Source: Oscillospiraceae bacterium (lineage in GTDB: Bacteria > Bacillota > Clostridia > Oscillospirales > Ruminococcaceae). From it: a stretch of DNA of 64,000 nt. The first letter of the stretch is position 1, and every line of letters starts with the position of its first letter. The notes under the pieces are model-generated. The model saw only the letters and a program-made list of their open reading frames with translations. It had not been told where the DNA came from and searched no databases. The position numbers and the translations under genes are program-made. Where the stretch lies: NCBI GenBank assembly GCA_022800935.1, contig JAAWRH010000003.1:62001-126000 (forward strand). Direction: 5' to 3'. This document shows positions 8,325 through 16,996 of this stretch, piece after piece.

Positions 8325-8879
8325 ATGAAAATCTATGTGGCCCGCCACGGGCAGACAGATTACAACGCCCAGGACAAAATTTGCGGCGCAACGGACCTTT
8401 CCCTCAACCAAAAGGGCTTTGAGCAGGCGGAGCAGCTGGCGGAGGAGGTGGCAAAGCATCCGGGAATCGGCCTGACGGTGGTCTCCCCCATGCTCCGGGC
8501 CCAGCAGACGGCGGAAGCTGTCCTGCGCCGCTGCCCCATGGAAAAGCGGACAGACGACCGCCTGCGGGAACAGAATTACGGATACTTTGAGGGGAGAGAC
8601 CGGATGGAGCCGGATTTCCGCATTGCCCGTGTACAGTTTGCCAAGCCCTGCCCCCAGGGGGAGTCCATCCTTCAGATGGCCCAGAGGATATACAACTTTT
8701 TGGACGAGCTGATTCAAGAGAATCCCGCCGGGGAGATTCTGCTGGTGGCCCACGGCTCGGTTTCCAGGGTGATACGCTCCTACTTTGTCCCCATGAGCAA
8801 TGAGGAATACGGGGCGTTCTACCAGAAAAACGGCGCGCTGGAGATATATGACACGGAGGAGGGGATTGCTTCAAGATGA
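8325..8879 (+). CDS. Histidine phosphatase family protein (copy 1 of 3)
   Basis: A 184-residue phosphoglycerate-mutase-like phosphatase. The catalytic phospho-histidine motif ARHGQTDYN lies at residues 5-13, VSPMLRAQQTAE near 53, and the second histidine in LVAHGSVSRVIRSYF near 142. Such enzymes dephosphorylate small sugars, cofactors such as alpha-ribazole phosphate, or proteins; the substrate is unknown here. It is the first of three near-identical genes joined by 4-base ATGA overlaps, so it is co-translated with its paralogues. Confidence 0.9.
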   Translation: MKIYVARHGQTDYNAQDKICGATDLSLNQKGFEQAEQLAEEVAKHPGIGLTVVSPMLRAQQTAEAVLRRCPMEKRTDDRLREQNYGYFEGRDRMEPDFRIARVQFAKPCPQGESILQMAQRIYNFLDELIQENPAGEILLVAHGSVSRVIRSYFVPMSNEEYGAFYQKNGALEIYDTEEGIASR

Positions 8880-9433
8880 AAATTTACATTGCCCGCCACG
8901 GGCAGACAAACTACAACGCCTATGACAGAATCTGCGGCGCAACCGACGCCCCCCTCAATCAGAAGGGCTTTGAGCAGGCGGAGCAGCTGGCGGAGGAGGT
9001 GGCAAAGCATCCGGGGATTGCTCTGACAGTGGTTTCGCCCATGCTCCGCGCCCAGCAGACAGCGGACGCTGTCCTGCGCCGCTGCCCCATGGAAAGGCGG
9101 ACCGACAGCCGCCTGCGGGAACAGGATTACGGGTGCTTTGAGGGGAAGGTCAAGGGAATGGAGCCGGATTTCCGCGTTGCCCGCTGGCAGTTCGCCAAAC
9201 CCTGTCCCGGCGGGGAATCCATCTTTCAGATGGCCCAAAGAATATACAACTTTTTGGATGAGCTGATTCAGGAGAACCCCGCCGGGGAGGTTCTGCTGGT
9301 GGCACACGGTTCGGTTTCCAGGGTGGTACGCTCCTACTTTGTCCCCATGAGTAACGAGGAGTACGCGGAGTTCAGCCAGAAAAACGGCACGCTGGAGATA
9401 TATGACACGGAGGAAGGGGCTGCTTCAAGATGA
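8876..9433 (+). CDS. Histidine phosphatase family protein (copy 2 of 3)
   Basis: A 185-residue paralogue of the preceding gene. The catalytic motif is ARHGQTNYN near residue 5, with LVAHGSVSRVVRSYF near 143. Most of the sequence is the same as copy 1, including FEQAEQLAEEVAKHPGI. Its ATG overlaps the stop codon of copy 1 (ATGA), and it ends in the same overlap with copy 3. The high similarity to copy 1 suggests a recent tandem duplication or gene conversion. Confidence 0.9.
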   Translation: MKIYIARHGQTNYNAYDRICGATDAPLNQKGFEQAEQLAEEVAKHPGIALTVVSPMLRAQQTADAVLRRCPMERRTDSRLREQDYGCFEGKVKGMEPDFRVARWQFAKPCPGGESIFQMAQRIYNFLDELIQENPAGEVLLVAHGSVSRVVRSYFVPMSNEEYAEFSQKNGTLEIYDTEEGAASR

Positions 9434-9966
9434 AAATTTACGTTGCCCGCCACGGGGAGACAGATTACAATTCCCAGGAGCTGGGCTGCGGCGTTTCGGA
9501 CATTCCCCTGAATGAAAAGGGGCTGAAGCAGGCGGAGAGGCTGGCGGAGGTGACGGCGCGGTATCCCCATATCGGGCTGATGATTGTATCGCCGCTGGCC
9601 CGCGCCCGGCAGACGGCGGAATGTATCCTGCGCCGCTGCCCCATGGAGCTGCGGATAGACGACCGGCTGCGGGAACAGGATTACGGCGTGTTTGAGGGGC
9701 AGAAAAAGGGGAAGGAATTCCATGCTGCCGTCAGGGAATTCGCCAAGCCCTGCCCCGGCGGGGAATCCCTGTTCCATGTGGCCCAAAGGGTTTACAACTT
9801 CCTGGACGAGCTGATTCGGGATCAGCCCGCCGGGGAGGTGCTTCTGCTGACCCATGGGGCGGTATCCAGGGTGATACGCTCCTACTTTGTCCCCATGGGG
9901 AATGAGGAATACATGGGATTTCTTCAGAAGAAGGGGGAGCTGGCGGTTTATGAAGCGAAGAGGTAA
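9430..9966 (+). CDS. Histidine phosphatase family protein (copy 3 of 3)
   Basis: A 178-residue, more diverged member of the tandem set. The motifs are ARHGETDYNSQE near residue 5, LARARQTAECILRRCPME near 56 and LLTHGAVSRVIRSYF near 142. It starts in a 4-base overlap with copy 2. The glutamate after RHG (RHGET) is the common form in the family, whereas copies 1 and 2 have RHGQT. The 3' end overlaps the next small gene by 17 bases in another frame. Confidence 0.9.
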   Translation: MKIYVARHGETDYNSQELGCGVSDIPLNEKGLKQAERLAEVTARYPHIGLMIVSPLARARQTAECILRRCPMELRIDDRLREQDYGVFEGQKKGKEFHAAVREFAKPCPGGESLFHVAQRVYNFLDELIRDQPAGEVLLLTHGAVSRVIRSYFVPMGNEEYMGFLQKKGELAVYEAKR

Positions 9967-10192
9967 GCGGTACCAGCACGGCTGGGCCTACTGGCTCTCC
10001 TCCTTGGGGTATCTGGCCATTGCCGCTCTTTGGCTGTACACCGCCAATGAGCTTTCCACCTCGGCGATTGTTTGGGGCTTGTCCTTGTTTGCCGCGGTGG
10101 TGATGACGGCCTGCGCCCTGCGGGAGATTTTCTATTTCTTCCGCGACCTGGTAAAGGGGCAGGGGGATAAAAAGGATACCCCTGACAGATAA
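9950..10192 (+). CDS. Small membrane protein, hypothetical
   Basis: An 80-residue protein with two hydrophobic helices (about residues 14-31 and 37-58) and charged ends (MKRRGKR at the start, KGQGDKKDTPDR at the end). No family is recognised. I chose the ATG at 9950, inside the end of the third phosphatase gene, because the longer frame from 9887 would overlap it by 80 bases with unlikely sequence. The overlap suggests translational coupling to the phosphatase operon. Confidence 0.6.
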   Translation: MKRRGKRYQHGWAYWLSSLGYLAIAALWLYTANELSTSAIVWGLSLFAAVVMTACALREIFYFFRDLVKGQGDKKDTPDR

Positions 10193-10314
10193 TCAAGAGA
10201 GGTCTGTCACAAAACGCTGAAAGGCGAAATGGGGCAGACCCTGCTTTCATAAAATTGCAAGACAAATGCCGGTCCTCGGTTCTCCGGCGCAAAACAAGGA
10301 GAAATTATCAAACT

Positions 10315-11163
10315 ATGGAAAATCTATCCAACCCAAGCGTTATCAAGGACCTGCTCTCCCGCCACGGCTTTTCCTTTTCCAAAGCCCTGGGGCAGAATTT
10401 TCTCATCAATCCCTCGGTCTGTCCCCGGATTGCCGAAATGGGTGGGGCGCAGCCGGGATACGGCGTGCTGGAAATCGGCCTGGGAATCGGGGTGCTCACC
10501 GCCGAGCTGTGCAAGCGGGCGGACAAGGTGGTGGGCATTGAGATAGACCGCCGCCTGCTGCCCATTCTGGAGGAAACCGTGGGGGAATTTTCCAATCTGA
10601 AAATTGTCAACGCGGATGTTTTGAAGGTGGATTTAAAACGGATTCTGGCGGAGGAGTTCGCCGGGCTGGAGACGGCTGTCTGCGCCAACCTGCCCTATTA
10701 CATCACCTCCCCCATTATCATGAACCTGCTGGAGCAGAAGCTCCCCATCCGTTCCATTACCGTCATGGTGCAGAAGGAGGCGGCCCAGCGCATCTGCGCC
10801 CTTCCCGGCTCCCGTGAGGTGGGGGCGGTGAGCATTGCGGTGCGGTACTACAGCCAACCCAGGGTGCTGTTTTCGGTGTCACGGGGCAGCTTTCTCCCCT
10901 CCCCTGATGTGGACTCCTGCGTCATCCGGCTGGATATCCGCCGGGAGCCGCCGGTTTCCCTGGCCGATGAAAAGCAGTTTTTCCGGGTGGTGCGGGGGGC
11001 CTTTTCCCAGCGGAGAAAGACCCTTTCCAACTGCCTGTCCTCCTCCCTCTCCCTCCCCAAGGCAGAGGTCAACGCCCTGCTGGAGCGGGCAGGGGTGCCC
11101 TCCGCCGCACGGGCGGAGCAGCTTTCGTTACAGCAGTTCGCGGACATCGCAAACGCCTTTTGA
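10315..11163 (+). CDS. rsmA: 16S rRNA (adenine1518-N6/adenine1519-N6) dimethyltransferase
   Basis: A 282-residue KsgA/RsmA enzyme that dimethylates two adjacent adenosines in helix 45 of 16S rRNA with S-adenosylmethionine. Motifs visible are KALGQNFL near residue 22, the SAM-binding VLEIGLGIGVLT near 51, and the catalytic NLPYYITSPI near 126, followed by the C-terminal PSPDVDSCVIRL. The ATG at 10315 matches the family start. An AAGGAG lies about 12 bases upstream. Loss of this protein gives kasugamycin resistance in other bacteria. A strong hairpin follows the stop. Confidence 0.96.
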   Translation: MENLSNPSVIKDLLSRHGFSFSKALGQNFLINPSVCPRIAEMGGAQPGYGVLEIGLGIGVLTAELCKRADKVVGIEIDRRLLPILEETVGEFSNLKIVNADVLKVDLKRILAEEFAGLETAVCANLPYYITSPIIMNLLEQKLPIRSITVMVQKEAAQRICALPGSREVGAVSIAVRYYSQPRVLFSVSRGSFLPSPDVDSCVIRLDIRREPPVSLADEKQFFRVVRGAFSQRRKTLSNCLSSSLSLPKAEVNALLERAGVPSAARAEQLSLQQFADIANAF

Positions 11164-11174
11164 CCCAGACTCGT

Positions 11175-11217
11175 CACCGGCCTGCGTCCCTTTTTTTGGG
11201 CGCAGGCCGGTGTTTTT
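11175..11217. terminator. Bidirectional intrinsic terminator between rsmA and the deacetylase gene
   Basis: CACCGGCCTGCG pairs perfectly with CGCAGGCCGGTG, extended by CCC/GGG, with T-runs in the loop and after the stem. It sits between convergent genes; the T-run reaches into the stop codon of the opposite gene. Confidence 0.85.
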
Positions 11218-12127
11218 ATGTCTTGGCATTTCCCTCTTTTTTCCTGGTCTTCTCCATCTTGGCAAAAAAGTCCGCCGTATTCATGTTATGAGGCCGGTTG
11301 AACCTTTTAATCTTATAAAGCGATTCCGGGTCCTTGGTGATATAGTGTATCTTCTCCTCACAGGAAAAGGTGGCCTGAAAGCCCATATCCCGCAGGATGC
11401 TGTCGGCAGCCGGTTCAATGAACCCAAAGGGATAGGCAAAGGCCGGGGGCGCATACCCCAGGTGCTCCTGGAACTCCTCCTGGAGCTTGCCCAAATCGCT
11501 TGTCAGCGCCTTCCGGTAGGCCGCCGCGTCCTCGCTGTACAGCTTTTGTATCCCCTTGCGCTGTCCCCTGGCGTTGGAGTGCATGTTGTAGCTGTGGTTC
11601 TGGAACTCCACCAGTCCGGAATCCGCCATCTCCTGTATCTCGTTCCAGGTGATATGGGAATAGTTGATGTGCTTATCCTCCGTCTGGGTAAACTCATCGG
11701 TACAGCGGCCAAAGATATTGATCACCGCCTTGAAGCCGTATTTTTGCAGCAGCGGATAGGCATAGACGTAATTGCTTTCGTATCCGTCGTCAAAGGTGAT
11801 CATGATGGGCTTTTCCGGCAGTGGGACGTCGTTGTGGACATAGGCCAGCAGGTCGGCCACCACCACGGGGGTATAGCCCTCCTTCTGGATCCATTTAAAG
11901 TCGTTCTCCAGCTCCGTGGGGGTGATGACGTATGCCCCCAGCAGTTTACTGCTTTCCAGAATATGATGATACATGATGACCGGCAGCGCGATTTCTTCCC
12001 CGGCGTCCGCCTGGACGGGACGGACCGCCGCTCCCCTGGTGAGGACGGCGGTAAACAAAATAGCGGCGGCAAAGGTTGCCGACAGGAAAGCCATCACTTT
12101 GGTCCTTGGCCGATGATATCTCAGCAT
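11216..12127 (-). CDS. Membrane-anchored polysaccharide deacetylase (NodB domain)
   Basis: A 303-residue carbohydrate esterase family 4 protein. Residues 10-33 form a signal anchor or signal peptide. The NodB domain starts with LPVIMYHHIL near 51 and contains the metal-binding Asp pair in MITFDDGYESNY near 109 and the zinc histidines in FQNHSYNMHSN near 175. Such enzymes remove acetyl groups from peptidoglycan or other surface glycans. The ATG at 12127 follows GGGGGAG; an upstream TTG in frame lacks a site. It is divergent from the beta-glucosidase gene. Confidence 0.88.
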   Translation of the reverse strand: MLRYHRPRTKVMAFLSATFAAAILFTAVLTRGAAVRPVQADAGEEIALPVIMYHHILESSKLLGAYVITPTELENDFKWIQKEGYTPVVVADLLAYVHNDVPLPEKPIMITFDDGYESNYVYAYPLLQKYGFKAVINIFGRCTDEFTQTEDKHINYSHITWNEIQEMADSGLVEFQNHSYNMHSNARGQRKGIQKLYSEDAAAYRKALTSDLGKLQEEFQEHLGYAPPAFAYPFGFIEPAADSILRDMGFQATFSCEEKIHYITKDPESLYKIKRFNRPHNMNTADFFAKMEKTRKKEGNAKT

Positions 12128-12282
12128 AGCGTTCCACTCCCCCGACAAAACATGTAAGGTTGTTTTTCATATCAGGCTGATAAAATTTGTATGCGGCGGC
12201 GGAGGAAAAAAGACACGTCCCAGGGACCAATCCCAAAAAATAAAAGATTCCAAAACGAACTACAGTATTTCTCATTTTCCGG

Positions 12283-12311
12283 TTGTCCCCGTTTCCCGCG
12301 TATGCTACAAT
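12283..12311 (+). promoter_or_regulatory. Probable sigma-A promoter of the GH3 gene
   Basis: TTGTCC (12283-12288) and TACAAT (12306-12311) are 17 bases apart, about 85 bases upstream of the GH3 start codon. Confidence 0.6.
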
Positions 12312-12394
12312 GAATGCAAAGCAATCACCGTATATCCGCCGGTCTGCCGCCTGCAGCAGGCGTGCGCCGGACATCTAATGGTATGGAGGGAATT

Positions 12395-14404
12395 ATGAAG
12401 GTCAAAGAAGTTTTAGCACAAATGACCCTGGAGGAAAAAGCCCGTATTTTAACAGGCGGCGCCGAAAGCCTTGTGACGGCAGGGGTGGAACGTCTGGGCA
12501 TTCCCGCCAAAAACGTGGCGGACGGCCCCCACGGACTGCGCAACTATGAGCCGGGAACCAACTGCACCACCCTCCCCTCTATGTGCGCCATCGGCGCAAC
12601 CTGGAGCCGGGAGGCGGCGGAAAAGGCAGGCTGGGCTATGGGCAACGACTGTGTCCACCACAACCGGCAGATGCTGCTGGGCCCCGGCCTGAACATCAAG
12701 CGCAACGCCCTCAACGGCCGGAACTTTGAATATGTCTCCGAGGACCCGATACTGACCGGCGAAATCGCGGGACATGTGGTCAAGGGAATTGAGGACAGGG
12801 GCATCGGCACCTCCATGAAGCATTTCGCCCTCAACTCCCAGGAGATCAACCGCACCGAGTCCAGCGCCGAGATAGACGAGCGGACCATGCGGGAAATCTA
12901 TCTGCGGGGCTTTGAACGGGCCATTGAGATAGGCAACCCCCAAAGCGTCATGTGCGCCTACAATAAGGTGAACTCCATCTGGTGCTCGGAAAACAAGGCG
13001 CTGCTCACCGAAATTCTCCGGGACGAGTGGGGCTTCAAGGGCCTGGTGGTGTCCGACTGGGGCGCGGTCCACGATGAGTGCAAGGCTGTCTGCGCCGGGC
13101 TGGACCTGCGCATGCCCGGCAACCCAGACATGGTGGAGATTATCAAAAAGGGCCTGGCCGAGGGACGCATCACCGAAGAGGAAATCGACATTGCCGCCGA
13201 ACGGGTGCTGAAATTCCTCCTCCGCCCCGTCCCGGAGGACAAGGGCTATGACCGGGACGCACAGCACAGGGCCGCCAAGGAGGTGGCCGACGAGGCCATC
13301 TGCCTGCTGCGCAATGACCGGAACCTGCTCCCCATCACCGCCAAAAAATACAAGAAAATCTGCGTCACCGGCGAATACGCCGTAAAGCCCTACACCAACG
13401 GCCAGGGCAGCGCCGAGGTGTTCACCGAACCGGAATATGTGGACACCCCCCTGGACTGCCTGCGCCGCGCCCTGCCGGATGTGCAGATTGACTACTTTGA
13501 TTACCTCCCCGCCAAGCACCCCGACCGCATGCTGTGGCATTATTTCCGCACCAAAATGCCGGATATCGAAAGCTATGACCTGGTTCTGGTCTTCACCGGC
13601 GTCCAGCCCTCCCAGGATTCGGAGAACCTGGACCGGTACGACAACCATCTGGCCGGATTTATCGAAAACGTGCTGCACAATGTGTGGTTCCACAATCCCA
13701 ACTGTGTGCTGGTTCTCACCAGCGGCAGCTCTACCTTCCGCAGCGTGGAGGCGGACCACTTCCCCGCCATTGTGCAGATGTGGCCGGACGGCGAAGCGGG
13801 CGGCTCGGCCATTGCCGATGTGCTCACCGGGGCGGTCAACCCCTCCGGCAAGCTGTCCGAGACCTTCCCCACACGGATGCGCACTGACCTGGACCTGGTG
13901 GGCGACGGCCTGAAGCAAGAGTATACCGAGAAGTGGAAGGTCGGATACCGCTACTATGACCTTCATCCGGAGGAAATTTGGTTCCCCTTTGGCTACGGAC
14001 TCTCCTACACCAGCTTTACTTACTCCAATTCATCGCTGACCAAAAAGGATGGGGGATGGGAGCTCTCCTTTGACCTGACCAACAGCGGCGAAGCGGACGG
14101 CGCGGAGGCGGTGCAGATATACGTCTCCGACCCGGTGGCCACCGCCACCAAGCCGGTCAAGGAGCTGCGCCAGTTTGACAAGTTCTTCCTCAAGGCCGGA
14201 GAAACCAGGCGGGTTTCCTTTACGCTGACAGACAAGGATTTTGCCTATTACAACGTCATGCTGCACAAATGGGTTGTGGAGAACGGCCGGTACGATGTGC
14301 TGGTTTGCGCCTCCTCCCGCGACGTCCGGCTGACGGAATCCCTGGTTTACGACGACCCTGCCTGCTATACCATGCGCAAGATGCAGGAGGACATGATTGG
14401 CTGA
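12395..14404 (+). CDS. Glycoside hydrolase family 3 beta-glucosidase-like enzyme
   Basis: A 669-residue intracellular GH3 enzyme (no signal peptide). The N-terminal barrel holds KHFALNSQEINRTES near residue 145 and the nucleophile aspartate in LVVSDWGAVHDE near 221. The second alpha/beta domain and a C-terminal fibronectin III-like domain (GYGLSYTSFTYSNSS, then GAEAVQIYVSDP) complete the usual architecture. GH3 enzymes release glucose, xylose or related sugars from the non-reducing ends of oligosaccharides. The exact sugar specificity is not readable. The start is ATG 12395 after GGAGGG. No sugar transporter is adjacent. Confidence 0.92.
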   Translation: MKVKEVLAQMTLEEKARILTGGAESLVTAGVERLGIPAKNVADGPHGLRNYEPGTNCTTLPSMCAIGATWSREAAEKAGWAMGNDCVHHNRQMLLGPGLNIKRNALNGRNFEYVSEDPILTGEIAGHVVKGIEDRGIGTSMKHFALNSQEINRTESSAEIDERTMREIYLRGFERAIEIGNPQSVMCAYNKVNSIWCSENKALLTEILRDEWGFKGLVVSDWGAVHDECKAVCAGLDLRMPGNPDMVEIIKKGLAEGRITEEEIDIAAERVLKFLLRPVPEDKGYDRDAQHRAAKEVADEAICLLRNDRNLLPITAKKYKKICVTGEYAVKPYTNGQGSAEVFTEPEYVDTPLDCLRRALPDVQIDYFDYLPAKHPDRMLWHYFRTKMPDIESYDLVLVFTGVQPSQDSENLDRYDNHLAGFIENVLHNVWFHNPNCVLVLTSGSSTFRSVEADHFPAIVQMWPDGEAGGSAIADVLTGAVNPSGKLSETFPTRMRTDLDLVGDGLKQEYTEKWKVGYRYYDLHPEEIWFPFGYGLSYTSFTYSNSSLTKKDGGWELSFDLTNSGEADGAEAVQIYVSDPVATATKPVKELRQFDKFFLKAGETRRVSFTLTDKDFAYYNVMLHKWVVENGRYDVLVCASSRDVRLTESLVYDDPACYTMRKMQEDMIG

Positions 14405-14484
14405 TACTTTTTCCCCAAAGAAAAAGTATCAAAAAAGCCCATAAAAACACGCAGGCTGCCCTTCCCGGACAGCCTGCGCTTTTT
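14403..14484. terminator. Double terminator between GH3 gene and leuB
   Basis: Two hairpins lie in series. GATACTTTTTC pairs with GAAAAAGTATC (14403-14430) and is followed by a run of A. CGCAGGCTG pairs with CAGCCTGCG (14450-14478) with T-runs on both strands. The second probably serves both convergent genes. Confidence 0.8.
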
Positions 14485-14498
14485 CTGTATGGGTATTT

Positions 14499-15572
14499 TT
14501 ATCCGATATTTGCAGCGATACGGTCCCCCATCTCCCGGCATCCCACTCGGATACAGCCCTCGCTCATGATATCCCCGGTGCGGTATCCGCCGTCCAATAC
14601 CTTCTGTACCGCCTCCTCAATGGCGCGGCTCTCCTCCTCCATGCCGAAGGAGTATTTCAGCATCATCGCCCCGGACAGGATGGTCCCGATGGGGTTTGCC
14701 AGGTCCTTCCCCGCAATGTCAGGGGCGGAGCCGTGGATAGGCTCGTACATGCCATTGGTCCCCTCCCCCAGGCTGGAGGAGGGTATCATGCCGATGGAGC
14801 CGGTAATCATGCTGGCCTCGTCCGAAAGGATGTCCCCGAACATATTCTCGGTGACAACCACATCGAACTGAGAGGGGTCCCGCACAATCTGCATGGCGCA
14901 GTTGTCCACCAGCATATCGCTGTACTCCACATCCGGGTACTCTGCGCTCAGCCGGTGCATGACCTCCTTCCACAGGCGGGAGCAGTCCAACACATTGGAC
15001 TTGTCCACCGAAACGACCCTTCTTCCCCGCTTGCGGGCCGTCTCAAAGGCAGTCCGCCCGATCCGCTCGATCTCATGCTCGCTGTAGGCCATCAGGTCGG
15101 TGGCATAAGCCTCGCCGTCCCTTTGGGTCGTCTCATGGGCGCCGAAGTAAATCCCGCCGATGAGCTCGCGGACAATGACAAAGTCGATGCCCTTTTCCAC
15201 CAGCTCCGCCTTGAGGGGGGAGGAATGGGCCAGCTGGGGGAAGATTTTGGCGGGGCGCAGATTGGCGTACAGCCCCATAGCGCTGCGGATGCGCAGCAGT
15301 GCCTTTTCCGGGCGGTTATTCTTGTCAACCTTTTCCCATTTGGGACCGCCTACCGCCCCCAGCAGCACGCTGTCCGCCGCCAGGCACTGCTCCAGGCTGG
15401 CCTGGGGAAGGCACTCGCCGTACTTGTCAATGGCGCAGCCACCCGCGTCCACCTCCACAAACCGGAAGGTGTGGCCGAACCTTTCGGCAACCCGTTTCAG
15501 TACCTTCATGGCCTCGGTGACAATTTCCGGGCCGATGCCGTCCCCCTTGATGACTACAATTTTCTTTTCCAT
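14499..15572 (-). CDS. leuB: 3-isopropylmalate dehydrogenase
   Basis: A 357-residue NAD-dependent beta-decarboxylating dehydrogenase of leucine biosynthesis, converting 3-isopropylmalate to 2-oxoisocaproate. Motifs are VIKGDGIGPEIV at the N-terminus, RSAMGLYANLRPAK near residue 90, VRELIGGIYFGAHE near 132, and NMFGDILSDEASMITGSIG near 237. The length is typical. The ATG at 15572 is preceded by AAAGGA; a further upstream ATG lacks a ribosome site. Other leu genes are not in the window. It lies 50 bases downstream of the PfkB-like gene and may share its promoter. Confidence 0.95.
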   Translation of the reverse strand: MEKKIVVIKGDGIGPEIVTEAMKVLKRVAERFGHTFRFVEVDAGGCAIDKYGECLPQASLEQCLAADSVLLGAVGGPKWEKVDKNNRPEKALLRIRSAMGLYANLRPAKIFPQLAHSSPLKAELVEKGIDFVIVRELIGGIYFGAHETTQRDGEAYATDLMAYSEHEIERIGRTAFETARKRGRRVVSVDKSNVLDCSRLWKEVMHRLSAEYPDVEYSDMLVDNCAMQIVRDPSQFDVVVTENMFGDILSDEASMITGSIGMIPSSSLGEGTNGMYEPIHGSAPDIAGKDLANPIGTILSGAMMLKYSFGMEEESRAIEEAVQKVLDGGYRTGDIMSEGCIRVGCREMGDRIAANIG

Positions 15573-15622
15573 GGCGCAGCTTGTCCTTTCCATATCTTTA
15601 ATTTAACGCTTTGTTGCAGAAG

Positions 15623-16591
15623 CTATATCAGGCGTTGGCGGAGGAATTCCTCCACCTCGGCCAGACGGGGCATTCTGCCGGTCTCAGCGGCTATCGCCCT
15701 TGCGGCGTTGGCAAACACCGCGCAGGCGGCAATATCCCCGATTCCGCATTCCACCAGCGCCTTGCCGTTGGAGGCAAGCCTGCCGAGGAATGCTCCTGTA
15801 AACACGTCCTCTCCGGCATCCCGCTCTGCCGGCGCTTCCGCCGGAAAACCGGGGATACGCAGATCCCCGTAAACCGAACGGAACAAGCACCCCTCTCCCC
15901 CCAGGCTCACCAGCAGCAGCCTGGGACGGTATTGAAGCATCAGCCGGTCGGCCGCCCTGTCGGGGTCGGAAACGTCCGCCAAAAAGTCCAGCTCCCCGGT
16001 TGTCACCTTGACGATACCGGCCAGCTTCATGGCCTCGCGGCACCACTGCCGGGCGGCCTCCTCCCCCTCCGTTTTCCACATTTCCAGGTGAAGGCCGGGG
16101 GAAAACACCACGGTACAGCCGTGACCGGCGGCATACCGCGCCAGACGCAGGGCGGCTTCGCGGGAATTTCTTTGGGCAAGGGCATCGGACCCAAAGCACA
16201 AGAAACCGCTCCGGGCAATGGGGTGGAGGTCAAATTCTCCGGTTCCCGCCCCAACCCCGGCACAACCGCCGTAGTAGACGCGGCGGAAAGCTCCCTCCTC
16301 CCTCTCGCTGACGAGGGCCGTATCGGTGGGCGCTGTAGGGGAGCGCACAAGATTCTGAAGGTCAACTCCATCCTCCAGCAGAAGCTTTTCCAGCGCCGCC
16401 CCCAGGGGATCCTCCCCAATCTTGCCATAAAGGGCAGTCCGGCAGCCCAGACGGGAGGCGGCGCGGATGGCGTTTGCCGGCCCATCCCCAAGGGCACAAT
16501 TAAAGGAAAGGCTGTTCTGAGAAGAAGGCTGAGCACGAAGCTCCGCAAGCAGTCCGCCGAAGGCGATAAGCTGATATCCGGTATCGGACAT
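15623..16591 (-). CDS. PfkB-fold carbohydrate kinase-like protein with diverged motifs
   Basis: A 322-residue ribokinase-fold protein, recognisable from the N-terminal LIAFGGLLAEL, the ANAIRAASRLG helix and the C-terminal AGEDVFTGAFLGRL. The last motif keeps the catalytic base aspartate (in EDVFTGAF), but the usual GAGD anion hole reads AGED. The usual GG of the substrate loop reads LGDGPAN. It may be a diverged kinase with a new substrate or an inactive relative. The ATG at 16591 follows AGAGGAAT. It has its own promoter (16672-16700) and precedes leuB. Confidence 0.75.
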   Translation of the reverse strand: MSDTGYQLIAFGGLLAELRAQPSSQNSLSFNCALGDGPANAIRAASRLGCRTALYGKIGEDPLGAALEKLLLEDGVDLQNLVRSPTAPTDTALVSEREEGAFRRVYYGGCAGVGAGTGEFDLHPIARSGFLCFGSDALAQRNSREAALRLARYAAGHGCTVVFSPGLHLEMWKTEGEEAARQWCREAMKLAGIVKVTTGELDFLADVSDPDRAADRLMLQYRPRLLLVSLGGEGCLFRSVYGDLRIPGFPAEAPAERDAGEDVFTGAFLGRLASNGKALVECGIGDIAACAVFANAARAIAAETGRMPRLAEVEEFLRQRLI

Positions 16592-16671
16592 TTGGATTCC
16601 TCTTTTCATCGAATTGGTGGACGGCCAAATTGCCGGCACTGGTCCGACAGAGGCCGGTCATCTTTGGGGTA

Positions 16672-16700
16672 AGTATACCACAAAGACAAGCCATTGTAAA
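16672..16700 (-). promoter_or_regulatory. Sigma-A promoter for the PfkB-like gene and leuB
   Basis: TTTACA (16700-16695) and TATACT (16677-16672) on the minus strand are 17 bases apart, about 80 bases upstream of the start codon. Confidence 0.65.
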
Positions 16701-16814
16701 GGTCATACCAGCCCCCATTCAAACGCGCACGGCACCTTTATAAAATTAAGAAACATTCTGCCCACAGCCCCCTACCCCTACCCTGAAAAATGACAAATAA
16801 AACAAAAAAGGGGA

Positions 16815-16843
16815 TAGACAAAACACCCTTTTAGGTGTAAAAT
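16815..16843 (+). promoter_or_regulatory. Probable promoter of the YitT-family gene, with inverted repeat in the spacer
   Basis: TAGACA (16815-16820) and TAAAAT (16838-16843) are 17 bases apart. Between them ACACC and GGTGT form a short inverted repeat, which could bind a repressor. Confidence 0.5.
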
Positions 16844-16855
16844 CAACGACGGTGC

Positions 16856-16889
16856 AAATCCTGCTGCATTTTTTCGACATGCAGGATTT
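16856..16889 (+). promoter_or_regulatory. Leader hairpin upstream of the YitT-family gene
   Basis: AAATCCTGC (16856-16864) and GCAGGATTT (16881-16889) form a perfect 9-base stem around a T-rich 16-base loop, just downstream of the putative promoter. A second small hairpin, CCCGA/TCGGG, lies at 16951-16964. No known riboswitch consensus was recognised. Confidence 0.4.
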
Positions 16890-16996
16890 ATAGACCAAAT
16901 GCACAGAGACTGGTGTTCACTCTGTCCCTGTCAAAAAGACGGTTGACATGCCCGAAATATCGGGCCCCGTTCAGCCAATCGAAGGAGCTGCCAAAC

